From: an uncultured Clostridia bacterium
Lineage (GTDB): Bacteria > Bacillota > Clostridia > Christensenellales > Borkfalkiaceae
Assembly: GCA_949286835.1 (NCBI GenBank)
Contig: CASEDP010000001.1
Coordinates: 1-64,000, forward strand
DNA length: 64,000 bases
Reading direction: 5' to 3'
This document shows positions 24,935 to 35,605 of the stretch, piece after piece; the stretch's first letter is position 1; each line of letters starts with the position of its first letter. Below the pieces are notes generated by a model, which was not told where the DNA came from, made no database searches, and was given only the letters and a program-made list of their open reading frames with translations. Position numbers and translations under genes: made by a program.

Positions 24935-25843
24935 TTGAAAAGGCTGCTTGTAATCTGCGGCGCGACCGCAACGGGAAAGAGTGCGCTTGCCGTCGGGTGT
25001 GCCGGGGCGCTTTGCAGCGAGGTAATCTCCGCGGACTCCCAACTCATCTATGAGGGGCTGAACATAGGAACGGCAAAGCCGACGGCGGAGGAGATGCGCG
25101 GCATAGTCCATCATATGATAGATATCATTCCGCCCACCGAAAAGTTTTCGGTTTCGGAGTACGAAGGACGCGCATTGCCTATAGTCGAAAGACTGTTATC
25201 GGAGGGCAGAACGCCCGTAATCTGCGGCGGAACGGGTTTCTATATAAATTCGCTCTTATATAAGCTTGGCTACGGAAAGACGGGCTCCGATGACGCTGTA
25301 AGAAAAAAATATGAAGAATTCTTGGCGAGAGAGGGAAAGGAAAGGTTGTTTGCGGAGCTTGAAAGAGTTGACCCGGAGAGCGCGACTGTCTTACACTTAA
25401 ACGACACCAAACGGGTTATCCGTGCGCTGGAGATATTTGAGGTGACGGGCAGAAAGAAGTCGGAGCAGAAAGACGAGCTTATTCCCCGCTATAACTATAC
25501 TGCCGTTGCGGTCGACTACCCGAGGGAGGAGCTCTATCGCCGCATAGATTGCAGGGTGGACGAGATGTTTGCCTGCGGGCTTGTAGATGAAGTCAGGGGG
25601 CTGATGAGGCGGGGTATAGACACAAATTTTATGTGTTTTCAGGCAATCGGCTATAAAGAAGTGTGTGAAGGGCTTAAAAACGGACTTAATGATAGTACTA
25701 TGCGTAACATAATTAAGCAAAATACCCGTCATTACGCCAAAAGACAGCTCACTTTTTTCAAAAAATTGCAAAATATACACTGGTTGAAGCCGCAGGAAGC
25801 TACGGCTGATAAGGTTTTGGAGATATTGAATGACGGACAATAG
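24935..25843 (+). CDS. miaA: tRNA dimethylallyltransferase MiaA
   Basis: A 302-residue enzyme that transfers a dimethylallyl group from DMAPP to A37 of UNN-reading tRNAs. The P-loop is G-A-T-A-T-G-K-S-A, followed by D-S-Q-L-I-Y-E-G-L-N-I-G-T-A-K-P. The start is TTG 24935, because GAGGA at 24921-24925 gives 9-nt spacing whereas the in-frame TTG at 24926 has none. The product goes to MiaB, encoded upstream. Its 3' end overlaps the next gene by 14 bp. Confidence 0.95.
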   Translation: MKRLLVICGATATGKSALAVGCAGALCSEVISADSQLIYEGLNIGTAKPTAEEMRGIVHHMIDIIPPTEKFSVSEYEGRALPIVERLLSEGRTPVICGGTGFYINSLLYKLGYGKTGSDDAVRKKYEEFLAREGKERLFAELERVDPESATVLHLNDTKRVIRALEIFEVTGRKKSEQKDELIPRYNYTAVAVDYPREELYRRIDCRVDEMFACGLVDEVRGLMRRGIDTNFMCFQAIGYKEVCEGLKNGLNDSTMRNIIKQNTRHYAKRQLTFFKKLQNIHWLKPQEATADKVLEILNDGQ

Positions 25844-27053
25844 AGAGTTTATTTGTCAATGCGAAGAGCGACTGAAGGACAAGTTTGCACTTGTCGACGA
25901 CATTGCGTACCACAATCAGGTCAAGGTGCTTTCGGCTTTAAGAGATAACCGCATTGCCGTAAGGCACTTTGCCGGCACGACGGGCTATGGCTACGGAGAT
26001 GAGGGAAGGGACACCCTCGGCAAGCTTTTCGCCGACGTGTTCAATGCAGAGGCGGGCATAGTTTCGCCTCACCTTTTGTCGGGGACGCATTCGCTGTCTG
26101 TCGCCCTCTTCGGGCTATTGAAGGGCGGCGATACACTGCTCTGCGTCAGCGGAATGCCCTACGACACCATTAGACCCGTAATCTCGGGCGAAAACATCGG
26201 TTCGCTTAAGGATTTGGGCGTAAATTTTGAGTGCTGCGAGCTTGATGCAAACGGTAAAATGGATTTTGCGGCGATTAAATGCAGGTTGTCGGAAAAGGTT
26301 AAAGTCGTGTATATTCAGCGTTCGAGGGGATATGAGCTGCGCGACGCTTTTTCCTGCAATGAAATAGGAAAAGTATGCAATTTTGTGCGATCTCTCGGCT
26401 TTAAAGGTTGCATTTTCGTCGATAATTGCTACGGAGAATTCGTCGAAAAGACCGAGCCTACAGATGTCGGAGCGGATCTCTGCGTGGGGTCGCTCATCAA
26501 AAACGCGGGCGGCGGGCTTGCCCCTACGGGCGGCTATATCGTCGGCAAAGCGGAGTATATCGAAGCTATCGGCAGGCGTCTGACCGCGCCCTCGATAGGG
26601 CTTGAGGTCGGCTCCTATGCATTCGGCTATCAGTACTTCTATCAGGGGCTTTTTATGGCGCCGCACACCGTTGCTCAGGCGCTAAAGGGCTCTCTTCTCA
26701 TAGGATACGCAATGAGCGCGCTCGGCTTTACTAATTACCCCGCGATAGACAAGATGCCCTACGACATCACTCGCTGCATAGAATTCGACGATGCCGATAA
26801 AATGCAGAACTTCATAAGGGAAGTGCAGTATGCCTCGCCCGTCGACAGTTTTGTCTGTTGCGAGGCGTGGGATATGCCAGGCTACGACGATAAAATTATT
26901 ATGGCTGCGGGTACATTCGTTTCTGGTGCTTCGATAGAGCTCTCTGCCGACGGTCCTATCAAACCGCCGTATGTAGCATATTTTCAGGGCGGACTTACTT
27001 ACGAGCATTGTCGCTACGCCCTCGAAAGAATACTCTCCAAACTGAGAGGGTAA
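25830..27053 (+). CDS. ynbB: PLP-dependent lyase-like protein, YnbB/aluminium-resistance family
   Basis: A 407-residue fold-type I PLP enzyme of the methionine gamma-lyase/cystathionine-like superfamily, annotated in many genomes as an aluminium resistance protein. G-Y-G-Y-G-D-E-G-R-D-T-L near 48 and the P-H-L-L-S-G-T-H region are family hallmarks, and the PLP lysine is in S-L-I-K-N-A-G-G-G near 218. It overlaps miaA by 14 bp, an association conserved across Firmicutes (miaA-hfq-ynbB), though hfq is not seen here. The true substrate is unknown. Confidence 0.9.
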   Translation: MTDNREFICQCEERLKDKFALVDDIAYHNQVKVLSALRDNRIAVRHFAGTTGYGYGDEGRDTLGKLFADVFNAEAGIVSPHLLSGTHSLSVALFGLLKGGDTLLCVSGMPYDTIRPVISGENIGSLKDLGVNFECCELDANGKMDFAAIKCRLSEKVKVVYIQRSRGYELRDAFSCNEIGKVCNFVRSLGFKGCIFVDNCYGEFVEKTEPTDVGADLCVGSLIKNAGGGLAPTGGYIVGKAEYIEAIGRRLTAPSIGLEVGSYAFGYQYFYQGLFMAPHTVAQALKGSLLIGYAMSALGFTNYPAIDKMPYDITRCIEFDDADKMQNFIREVQYASPVDSFVCCEAWDMPGYDDKIIMAAGTFVSGASIELSADGPIKPPYVAYFQGGLTYEHCRYALERILSKLRG

Positions 27054-27056
27054 AGT

Positions 27057-27548
27057 ATGGATTTGGTTATCAGAAGGGCAGAAAATTGCGACATTGCGGG
27101 CATCGGCAGGCTCTTATGTCAGGTACACGGCGTGCACGCGGCTATCCGCCCCGACCTCTTTGTCGTCGGCAAGAGGAAGTATGACGACGCGCAACTGTCG
27201 GAAATCATAGCCGACGAGAACGCGCCCGTCTATGTCTGCGTGGCGGACGGCGAGGTCGCGGGATATGTGTTTTTGCGCATACAGCGCGACAATTCACCCT
27301 CCCACAGGGCTATGACTACGCTGTATATAGACGATTTGTGCGTCGACGAAAATGTGCGCGGGCAGGGGATAGGGCATAAACTATTTGCCTTTGCGGAAAA
27401 ATTTGCCTCTGAGATAGGCGCGTATAACATTACCCTGCACGTCTATGAGGGAAACGAGACTGCAAGGCGCTTTTACAATTCTCTCGGAATGAAAGTGCAG
27501 TACACCGCGCTTGAAAAGATAGTTTCGCCCGAAAACGAAGTAAAGTAG
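27057..27548 (+). CDS. GNAT family N-acetyltransferase
   Basis: A 163-residue GNAT protein. The central acetyl-CoA motif is V-R-G-Q-G-I-G-H-K-L near 102, preceded by the strand L-Y-I-D-D-L-C-V-D and followed by a C-terminal R-F-Y-N-S-L-G-M near 142, as in RimI-like enzymes. The substrate cannot be told from the sequence. It is the last gene of the miaB-mutSL run and is separated from convergent groEL by a hairpin terminator. Confidence 0.88.
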   Translation: MDLVIRRAENCDIAGIGRLLCQVHGVHAAIRPDLFVVGKRKYDDAQLSEIIADENAPVYVCVADGEVAGYVFLRIQRDNSPSHRAMTTLYIDDLCVDENVRGQGIGHKLFAFAEKFASEIGAYNITLHVYEGNETARRFYNSLGMKVQYTALEKIVSPENEVK

Positions 27549-27630
27549 TCCCCGAAAATAGGGCAAATAGTGCAAAACTGGGCAAAAACGCTCCGAAATG
27601 ACTGATTTTTATTTTTTTGTGTACATTAAA

Positions 27631-27657
27631 AGCACCCCGACGTTTAATCGGGGTGCT
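27631..27657. terminator. bidirectional terminator between GNAT gene and groEL
   Basis: A perfect 10-bp stem AGCACCCCGA/TCGGGGTGCT with a 7-nt loop. On the minus strand it is followed by TTTTAAT, a fair tail for groESL; on the plus strand by TTGAATTTTTTAT. Confidence 0.8.
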
Positions 27658-27688
27658 TGAATTTTTTATATTCGATTGCTGAAGTTTA

Positions 27689-29639
<1,951 letters not shown>

Positions 29640-29724
29640 TGTTAAAATCCTCCGAGAGAAAATTTTTTTTACAACTAATTTATAAACTCGGCAAAATAAA
29701 ATCAAACAATGGGAAAATAAAAAA

Positions 29725-29753
29725 TTGCAATTTATAGAAGGATATGGTAAAAT
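29725..29753 (+). promoter_or_regulatory. promoter of the dCMP deaminase operon
   Basis: TTGCAA (29725-29730) and TAAAAT (29748-29753) are 17 bp apart. The start point near 29760 gives a leader of about 25 nt. The promoter is divergent from groES. Confidence 0.65.
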
Positions 29754-29785
29754 ATCTGTGATTTTTATATTGGGGGCACTTTTTT

Positions 29786-30238
29786 ATGGACAAGTGGGAT
29801 AAGCGATTTATGGATATGGCGGAACAGATAGGCACGTGGTCGAGCTGTTTTCAGCAAAACCGACACGTCGGCGCCATAATCGTAAAGAATAAGCGCGTAA
29901 TCGCCACCGGCTATAACGGAGCCCCGCAGGGAATAAAGAGCTGCGCCGACAAGGGCGAGTGCCTGAGGAAAAAGCTCAACATAGCAAGCGGCACTATGCA
30001 GGAAATCTGCTATGCCGTCCACGCCGAACAGAATGCCATAATCCAGGCGGCAAGGGTAGGATGCAGCGTCGAGGGGTGTACTCTCTACTGCACGCACCAG
30101 CCCTGCGTAATCTGTGCGAAAATCATAATAAATTCGGGCATTACGAGGGTTGTCTATAAGGAGGGCTATCCCGACGACTTCTCTAAAAAGCTCTTTGAAG
30201 AGGCGAACGTAAAGCTCGAAAGGTACGGCGACCTGTAA
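29786..30238 (+). CDS. dCMP deaminase (ComEB family)
   Basis: A 150-residue zinc deaminase that converts dCMP to dUMP for thymidylate synthesis. The zinc site is H-A-E-Q-N-A near residue 75 and P-C-V-I-C near 103; substrate segments include G-Y-N-G-A-P near 45. The upstream N-R-H-V-G-A-I-I-V is typical of the family. B. subtilis ComEB is a homologue. It starts a rightward cluster with the cyclophilin gene. Confidence 0.94.
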   Translation: MDKWDKRFMDMAEQIGTWSSCFQQNRHVGAIIVKNKRVIATGYNGAPQGIKSCADKGECLRKKLNIASGTMQEICYAVHAEQNAIIQAARVGCSVEGCTLYCTHQPCVICAKIIINSGITRVVYKEGYPDDFSKKLFEEANVKLERYGDL

Positions 30239-30266
30239 ATAATTATATTGTATAGGAGGAACGGAT

Positions 30267-30794
30267 ATGTCTAACCCCGTTGCGATAATCACTATGGAAA
30301 ACGGCGACGAGATAAAGCTGGAGCTTTTTCCCGACAAGGCGCCCAATACTGTAAACAATTTCATATTTCTTGCAAACTCCGGATTTTATGACGGGCTCAT
30401 CTTTCACCGCGTCATTAAGGGGTTTATGATACAGGGCGGCGATCCCGCAGGCGTCGGCACAGGCGGACCGGGCTATTGCATAGAGGGCGAATTTGCGCTC
30501 AACGGCTTCAAGAAGAACGACGTCAAGCACCTGAGGGGAGTAATCTCTATGGCGAGGGCTATGAACCCCAACAGCGCGGGCTCTCAGTTCTTCATAATGC
30601 ACGACAATGCCGCATATCTCGACGGGCAGTATGCCGCATTCGGTCAGGTCACCGAAGGCATAGAGAATGTAGACAAGATTGCCGCAGTTGCGACAGACTA
30701 TCAGGATAAGCCCAAGAAGGCGCAGACGATGAAATCTGTAAGGGTAGAGACCTTCGGGACGGAATATCCCGCGCCCAGAAAATACGCGAGATGA
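30267..30794 (+). CDS. ppiB: peptidyl-prolyl cis-trans isomerase, cyclophilin type
   Basis: A 175-residue cytoplasmic cyclophilin with no signal peptide. The active-site F-H-R-V-I-K-G-F-M-I-Q-G-G-D is near 52 and the second catalytic segment is S-A-G-S-Q-F-F-I near 103. G-V-I-S-M-A-R-A precedes it where eukaryotic forms have L-S-M-A-N-A. The ribosome binding site is AGGAGG. The next gene overlaps its stop by four bases. Confidence 0.95.
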   Translation: MSNPVAIITMENGDEIKLELFPDKAPNTVNNFIFLANSGFYDGLIFHRVIKGFMIQGGDPAGVGTGGPGYCIEGEFALNGFKKNDVKHLRGVISMARAMNPNSAGSQFFIMHDNAAYLDGQYAAFGQVTEGIENVDKIAAVATDYQDKPKKAQTMKSVRVETFGTEYPAPRKYAR

Positions 30795-31048
30795 CGATGG
30801 ACAGAAAGACGATAACTATGCTGGCGCTCGGCGTGTTCTGCGCCGCCGTCGTCTGCCTCGTTGCGGGGGCGATAGTCTTCGCGCTGTCTGGCAGCAACGG
30901 CGTTATGTATTTCACGGGGCTTGCTATGATGTGCCTCGGCGGAGCTATGGGAATAATACCACTTTTCGTGCTCATCTGGGCGGTTATTGCCGCATTGATA
31001 TCGAAGAGGGGCAAAAACAGGCAGAATGACGACGAAATTGTCGGATAA
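30791..31048 (+). CDS. small two-helix membrane protein, unknown
   Basis: An 85-residue protein with two hydrophobic helices (about 9-33 and 39-68) joined by a short glycine-rich turn (S-G-S-N-G) and a basic/acidic tail R-G-K-N-R-Q-N-D-D-E. It begins at ATGACG overlapping the cyclophilin stop (ATGA) and is followed by purB, so it looks translated. The tail is probably cytoplasmic by the positive-inside rule. I do not recognise a family. Confidence 0.7.
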   Translation: MTMDRKTITMLALGVFCAAVVCLVAGAIVFALSGSNGVMYFTGLAMMCLGGAMGIIPLFVLIWAVIAALISKRGKNRQNDDEIVG

Positions 31049-31081
31049 TTACGGATAAACATTTTCAGATTGGAGAAATAT

Positions 31082-32515
31082 ATGGATAATTCAGTGTATG
31101 CAAATCCCCTGATCACGCGCTATGCGAGCAAGGAAATGGCGGCGGCGTTTTCGGACGAAAAGCGTTTCAAGCTGTGGAGAAAGCTATGGATTGCGCTTGC
31201 CGAGGCAGAGATGGAGCTCGGGCTCAACATTACAGAAGAGCAGGTTGCAGAGCTTAAAAAATATGCCGATGACATCAACTTTGAACTTGCGGAAAAGTTT
31301 GAAAGAGAGGTAAGGCACGACGTTATGGCGCACGTCAAGGCATACGGCAGCCAGGCGACCAGGGCGAAGGCTATAATTCACCTCGGCGCAACTAGCTGTT
31401 ACGTCGACTGCAATTCCGAACTAATTATGATGCGCGACGCCCTCATTATCATAAAAAAGAAGCTCGTCAACGTAATGGACAAGCTCAGGAATTTCGCGTT
31501 GAAGTACAAGGATTTGCCTACGCTCGGCTTTACCCATCTCCAGCCGGCGCAGCTCACTACCGTCGGCAAGAGGGCAACCCTCTGGCTTCAGGACCTCGAA
31601 ATGGACTACTATAACCTCGTAAATCTCGAAAACAACTTCAAGTTGAGGGGCGTCAAGGGCACGACGGGCACGCAGGCAAGCTTTATGGAGCTCTTCAACG
31701 GAGATGCAGAGAAGGTAAAGGAGCTTGAAAGAAGGGTTGTCGCCAAGCTCGGATATGACAAGGTGTACGGCGTCACGGGGCAGACATATCCCAGAAAGTT
31801 CGACTATAACGTACTCTGCGTTCTTTCCCAGATTGCGCAGAGTGCATATAAGTTCTCCAACGATATCCGCATTCTGCAGAATATGAAGGAGATTGAGGAA
31901 CCGTTTGAAAAATCTCAGATAGGCTCTTCCGCAATGGCGTACAAGCGCAACCCTATGAGAAGCGAGAGAATGGGTTCGCTTGCGAGGTATGTGATATCTC
32001 TGCCTATGAATACGGCGATAACGGCGGGAACGCAGTGGTTCGAGAGGACGCTTGACGACTCCGCTAACAGGAGAATTGTGCTTGCACAGGCGTTCCTCGC
32101 ACTTGACGGCATACTCAATATATATATGAATGTAAGCGAAAATCTCGTCGTCTATGACAAGGTAATCGCAAAGCACATAGCCGCAGAACTTCCGTTTATG
32201 GCTACCGAAAATATTATGATGGAGTGCGTAAAGGCGGGCGGCGACAGGCAGGAACTTCACGAAAGGATAAGGGTGCTCTCAATGGAGGCGGGCAGAAACG
32301 TCAAGGAAAGAGGGCTGGATAACAACCTCATAGAGCTCATTAAGGGCGACAAGATGTTTGAGGCAGCGCACGACAAGCTTACGGAAATACTCGACGCGAA
32401 GAACTTTGTCGGAAGAGCGCCCCGGCAGACAATTGAGTTCATTGAAAACGAAATTATGCCCATTCTAAAAGAGAACGGCGGCGACCTCGGTCTCAAGGGC
32501 GAAGTCAGGGTATAA
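31082..32515 (+). CDS. purB: adenylosuccinate lyase
   Basis: A 477-residue fumarase-superfamily lyase that removes fumarate from SAICAR and from adenylosuccinate in purine synthesis. The signature G-S-S-A-M-A-Y-K-R-N-P is near 275 and a histidine-containing segment T-H-L-Q-P-A-Q near 155. The start is ATG 31082, since the TTGGAGAA before it (31070-31077) is the ribosome binding site rather than a start. No other purine genes are adjacent. Confidence 0.95.
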   Translation: MDNSVYANPLITRYASKEMAAAFSDEKRFKLWRKLWIALAEAEMELGLNITEEQVAELKKYADDINFELAEKFEREVRHDVMAHVKAYGSQATRAKAIIHLGATSCYVDCNSELIMMRDALIIIKKKLVNVMDKLRNFALKYKDLPTLGFTHLQPAQLTTVGKRATLWLQDLEMDYYNLVNLENNFKLRGVKGTTGTQASFMELFNGDAEKVKELERRVVAKLGYDKVYGVTGQTYPRKFDYNVLCVLSQIAQSAYKFSNDIRILQNMKEIEEPFEKSQIGSSAMAYKRNPMRSERMGSLARYVISLPMNTAITAGTQWFERTLDDSANRRIVLAQAFLALDGILNIYMNVSENLVVYDKVIAKHIAAELPFMATENIMMECVKAGGDRQELHERIRVLSMEAGRNVKERGLDNNLIELIKGDKMFEAAHDKLTEILDAKNFVGRAPRQTIEFIENEIMPILKENGGDLGLKGEVRV

Positions 32516-32517
32516 GC

Positions 32518-32976
32518 TTGAAGGAGCATTTCAGTACGCCCTCCGCCGTAATAGTGCTCCTCGTTCGCTCGTCAGGCGGCAGGAAGCAGGCGCTTCTTCA
32601 GCGCAGACAGAACACGGACTTTGCCGACGGAAAATGGGATTTTTCGTTTGCTGGGCACGTCGAGCACGGCGAAAATATGAAGAGAAGTGCCGTCAGAGAG
32701 GCGAGGGAAGAGCTTGGCATAGATATTGCGGAGAGCGACCTCGACTTTGCAGCCGTCGTCCACAAACGCGAGGCGCAGAACGACCTGACCTATTTCAACG
32801 CATATTTCATCTGTGAAAAATTCTGCGGTCAACCGACCATTTGCGAGCCGTTCAAATGTTCGGAGATAGCGTGGTTTGACGTCGACAGGCTGCCCGACGA
32901 CCTTATAGATGACAGAAAAGAGGTTGTAAGGGCTATGGCAGAGGGCAGATATTATATTGAATATGGCTGGAACTGA
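32518..32976 (+). CDS. NUDIX hydrolase
   Basis: A 152-residue NUDIX protein starting at TTG 32518, two bases after purB. The Nudix box runs G-H-V-E-H-G-E, then R-E-A-R-E-E-L-G-I at about 42-64. The flanking L-L-Q-R-R-Q-N-T-D-F-A-D-G and the following Y-F-N-A-Y-F resemble the isopentenyl-diphosphate/MutT-like group acting on nucleotide or dinucleotide substrates. The substrate is not predictable. Confidence 0.88.
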   Translation: MKEHFSTPSAVIVLLVRSSGGRKQALLQRRQNTDFADGKWDFSFAGHVEHGENMKRSAVREAREELGIDIAESDLDFAAVVHKREAQNDLTYFNAYFICEKFCGQPTICEPFKCSEIAWFDVDRLPDDLIDDRKEVVRAMAEGRYYIEYGWN

Positions 32977-33052
32977 TTAAAAAAAGACGTAATTTTCTCC
33001 TTAATCTTATTTTGGTTTTGGTGGGAAACGCGGCTCTGCCGTTGTGCCGTGA

Positions 33053-33085
33053 CATAAAATTAACGCCCCGATAAAATCGGAGCGT
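33053..33085 (-). terminator. terminator of tRNA-Trp
   Basis: On the minus strand a 10-bp stem ACGCTCCGAT/ATCGGGGCGT with a 3-nt loop is followed by TTAATTTTAT. It begins one base after the encoded CCA of tRNA-Trp. One T-G pair lies in the stem. Confidence 0.75.
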
Positions 33086-33086
33086 C

Positions 33087-33161
33087 TGGCAGGGGAAACA
33101 CGATTCGAACATGCAACCGACGGTTTTGGAGACCGCGACTCTACCGTTGAGCTATTCCCCT
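33087..33161 (-). tRNA. tRNA-Trp (anticodon CCA)
   Basis: A complete minus-strand cloverleaf. The acceptor stem is AGGGGAA/TTCCCCT, the anticodon loop CTCCAAA gives CCA, the T-loop is TTCGAAT, the discriminator is G and CCA is encoded at 33087-33089. It decodes UGG. It has a private promoter and terminator. Confidence 0.95.
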
Positions 33162-33179
33162 AAAAGTTTTAGCTTAGTA

Positions 33180-33208
33180 ATTATATATTATCAAAAGATA
33201 ATAGTCAA
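33180..33208 (-). promoter_or_regulatory. promoter of tRNA-Trp
   Basis: On the minus strand TTGACT (33203-33208) and TATAAT (33180-33185) flank a 17-bp spacer. The spacer is mostly an inverted repeat, ATTATC-TTTT-GATAAT. The promoter lies about 18 bp upstream of the tRNA. Confidence 0.85.
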
Positions 33209-33228
33209 CTGATTTTGGAGCCATATAT

Positions 33229-34041
33229 ATGAAAAAACAATATAAACTTGGAGTTATCGGCTGCGGTTTTATGGCGAGCGCCATATTGAGGGGCGCCGTT
33301 CTTTCCGACTTTTTGAAGGCAAAGAAGATAATCGTCAGCGACACCTCGATAGAAAAACTTGAAAAAATGGGAGAGGAATTGGGCGTAACCGTTTCGGACA
33401 GCAACAGATACGTAGCAGAAAACAGCGAATATCTTCTCTTTGCCGTCAAGCCCCAGACATTTCCCGAGGTTGCAAAAGAGCTCGAGGGCATCTGTCCCGA
33501 CAAGGTAATAAGCATTATGGCGGGCGTAAAGAGGTCAAAAATCAAGAACTCTCTCGGCGTCGGTATAATTAAAGTTGCGCGCTGTATGCCCAATCTTCCA
33601 TGTTCGGTGGGCAGCGGAATGATGGCGGTGGATATGAGTGATTTCAACTCCGATACCGACGACATAGAGTTTATAAGCAATCTCTTCAACTGTATGGGCG
33701 AAGTGCTAAGCACGGACGAAAACAAGCTTGACGCCGTGACTGGAATTAGCGGAAGCGGTCCCGCATACGTATTTATGTTTATTGATAGCCTCATCGACGC
33801 GGGCATAAAGCACGGGCTTACCCGCGATGAAGCTAAACTCCTCGCCGTACAGACGGTTGTGGGCGGCGCAGATATGGTGGTGCACAGCGATAAGCCGCTC
33901 AATGAACTCATTATGAGCGTATGCAGCAAGGGAGGAACCACCATAGAGGCGGTTAAGGTGCTGGAGGAGAACAACTTCCGCGGCATAATCTCAGACGCCG
34001 TTGATGCCTGTATTAAGCGCAGCGAAGAACTATCCAGATGA
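33229..34041 (+). CDS. proC: pyrroline-5-carboxylate reductase
   Basis: A 270-residue enzyme that reduces pyrroline-5-carboxylate to proline with NAD(P)H. The Rossmann motif is G-V-I-G-C-G-F-M-A-S-A-I near 8-19. The catalytic region has V-T-G-I-S-G-S-G-P-A-Y-V-F near 165 and L-A-V-Q-T-V-V-G-G-A near 203. The ribosome binding site is TTTTGGAG, nine bases before ATG. The stop overlaps rnhA by four bases. proA and proB are not in the window. Confidence 0.95.
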   Translation: MKKQYKLGVIGCGFMASAILRGAVLSDFLKAKKIIVSDTSIEKLEKMGEELGVTVSDSNRYVAENSEYLLFAVKPQTFPEVAKELEGICPDKVISIMAGVKRSKIKNSLGVGIIKVARCMPNLPCSVGSGMMAVDMSDFNSDTDDIEFISNLFNCMGEVLSTDENKLDAVTGISGSGPAYVFMFIDSLIDAGIKHGLTRDEAKLLAVQTVVGGADMVVHSDKPLNELIMSVCSKGGTTIEAVKVLEENNFRGIISDAVDACIKRSEELSR

Positions 34042-34481
34042 AAAAAGTTACGCTATATACAGACGGCGCCTGCTCGGGCAACCCCGGCGTTGGCGGATGG
34101 GGAGCGGTACTGATGTTCAAGGGGCACGAAAGGGAAATTTCGGGCGCGGAGGCGGATACCACGAATAACCGTATGGAGATATCCGCCGTGATAAGCGGAC
34201 TTGAATGTCTCAAAGAGCCCTGCGAAGTCAGCGTCTACAGCGACTCCGCATATACCGTGAACGCCTTTGCAAACGGTTGGGTCTACGGTTGGGAGAAGAG
34301 CGGGTGGAAGAAGGCGGACAACAAACCCGTGCTCAACGACGACCTGTGGAAGCGCCTTCTCGCCCTCACTCGGCTGCACAAGGTTACTTTTTTTAAAGTC
34401 AAGGGGCACGCCGACAACGAATATAACAACCGCTGCGACAAACTCGCAACCGACGCCATAAAAAATTATAAAGCGGAATAA
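34038..34481 (+). CDS. rnhA: ribonuclease HI
   Basis: A 147-residue RNase H that cuts RNA in RNA:DNA hybrids. The catalytic acids are all present: D in Y-T-D-G-A-C-S-G-N-P-G, E in N-R-M-E-I-S-A, D in Y-S-D-S-A-Y and D in N-N-R-C-D-K-L-A, with the conserved histidine in V-K-G-H-A-D-N. It overlaps proC by ATGA, so the two are cotranslated. Confidence 0.96.
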   Translation: MKKVTLYTDGACSGNPGVGGWGAVLMFKGHEREISGAEADTTNNRMEISAVISGLECLKEPCEVSVYSDSAYTVNAFANGWVYGWEKSGWKKADNKPVLNDDLWKRLLALTRLHKVTFFKVKGHADNEYNNRCDKLATDAIKNYKAE

Positions 34482-34537
34482 AAACCGCACTTATTTCCTA
34501 TTATAAATACAGAAGAAAAAAAGACGGGACAGATATT

Positions 34538-35533
34538 TTGGACAGAGAGACTAAACAGAAAGCAATGACGGTAGTAAAGCACGTTGTCAACCTGCTGTTG
34601 GCGACAGTCTTTGCCGTTGTTGCCTTTTTATTTTTTGCCTATGGATTTACCTATAAAGGGCTGAACTTCATTGCAGAGCATTTCACTCTTCTGATTTGGC
34701 TGAGCGGCGCAGTCATAGGCGCAATGCTCATACTCTACTATGTCTTTTACTTCCTCAACAAGCAATCTCTTCACAGACTTATTCTGTGCGCTTTTATTTG
34801 CCTTGACATCTTTGCTATAATTTTCTATGCGCTTAGCGCGACGAGGATAATCTCTACGCTGACCAGCATAGACGCTCTGCGCGATTTCATTGACGATTTC
34901 GGAAGCACGGCGGTAATTATTTATATAGTGCTCCAGTTCCTTCAGGTCGTAGTACTTCCCATTCCCGGTTCGGTGACGGTGGCGGTGGGCGTGGCGCTAT
35001 TCGGACCTTTGAAAAGCGCGCTATTCAGTTTTATCGGCATAATTATAGGCTCGATTGTCGCATTCTTTATAGGCAGGGTTATAGGCTATAAGGCAGTGTG
35101 CTGGATAGTAGGCAAGGAAGACCTCGATAAGTGGCTGGAAAAACTCAAGGGTAAAGACTATCTCCTGCTCTCCATAATGTTTCTTCTGCCTCTGTTCCCC
35201 GACGACGTACTCTGTTTCGTCGCGGGACTGTCATCTATGACAACGCCGTATTTTCTCATAATGATAACAATAACGAGGCTGATCTCGGTATTTACAACGG
35301 CGTACTCCTTAGACATAATACCCTTTACGATCTGGTGGGGCATACTTATCTGGATATTCCTGATTGCCTGCATAGTGCTGATTTTCTGGCTTGTCTGCAA
35401 ATATTCAGACAAAATCGACGCATTTTTAAAGTCGAAGTTCAAATTTTTGCATATGGGCGAAAGGGGCAAAAGCGGAGGCGGCAAACGTGATGACGTTGAC
35501 GACAAGCCTGAAACCGACGGTAAAAAGAAGTGA
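34538..35533 (+). CDS. TVP38/TMEM64 family membrane protein
   Basis: A 331-residue polytopic membrane protein. Residues about 130-270 form the SNARE-associated (DedA/VTT-like) domain with V-V-V-L-P-I-P-G-S-V-T-V near 145 and a second re-entrant motif L-L-P-L-F-P-D-D-V-L-C-F near 225. About six hydrophobic segments are visible, and the tail (310-331) is charged. Relatives act as lipid scramblases or transporters, but the bacterial role is unsettled. The start is taken as TTG 34538; ATG 34565 is the alternative, and neither has a strong ribosome binding site. Confidence 0.87.
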   Translation: MDRETKQKAMTVVKHVVNLLLATVFAVVAFLFFAYGFTYKGLNFIAEHFTLLIWLSGAVIGAMLILYYVFYFLNKQSLHRLILCAFICLDIFAIIFYALSATRIISTLTSIDALRDFIDDFGSTAVIIYIVLQFLQVVVLPIPGSVTVAVGVALFGPLKSALFSFIGIIIGSIVAFFIGRVIGYKAVCWIVGKEDLDKWLEKLKGKDYLLLSIMFLLPLFPDDVLCFVAGLSSMTTPYFLIMITITRLISVFTTAYSLDIIPFTIWWGILIWIFLIACIVLIFWLVCKYSDKIDAFLKSKFKFLHMGERGKSGGGKRDDVDDKPETDGKKK

Positions 35534-35568
35534 ACCGTTTAGCTGAGTTCTAAGATGTCAATAATTTT

Positions 35569-35605
35569 AAGGGTGGCGACAATTCAAATTCGTCACCCTT
35601 TTATA
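35569..35605 (+). terminator. terminator after the TVP38-family gene
   Basis: An 11-bp stem AAGGGTGGCGA/TCGTCACCCTT (one G-T pair) is followed by TTTTATAAT. The rest of the gap to 35732 is GC-richer than its surroundings but holds no gene that I recognise. Confidence 0.75.

Noticed and set aside
29640-29785. CIRCE/HrcA operator upstream of groES
   Set aside because: I looked for TTAGCACTC with its inverted partner GAGTGCTAA and found no such pair in the intergenic region.
31421-32260. 279-residue minus-strand ORF within purB
   Set aside because: It is antisense to the conserved lyase with no promoter or motif.
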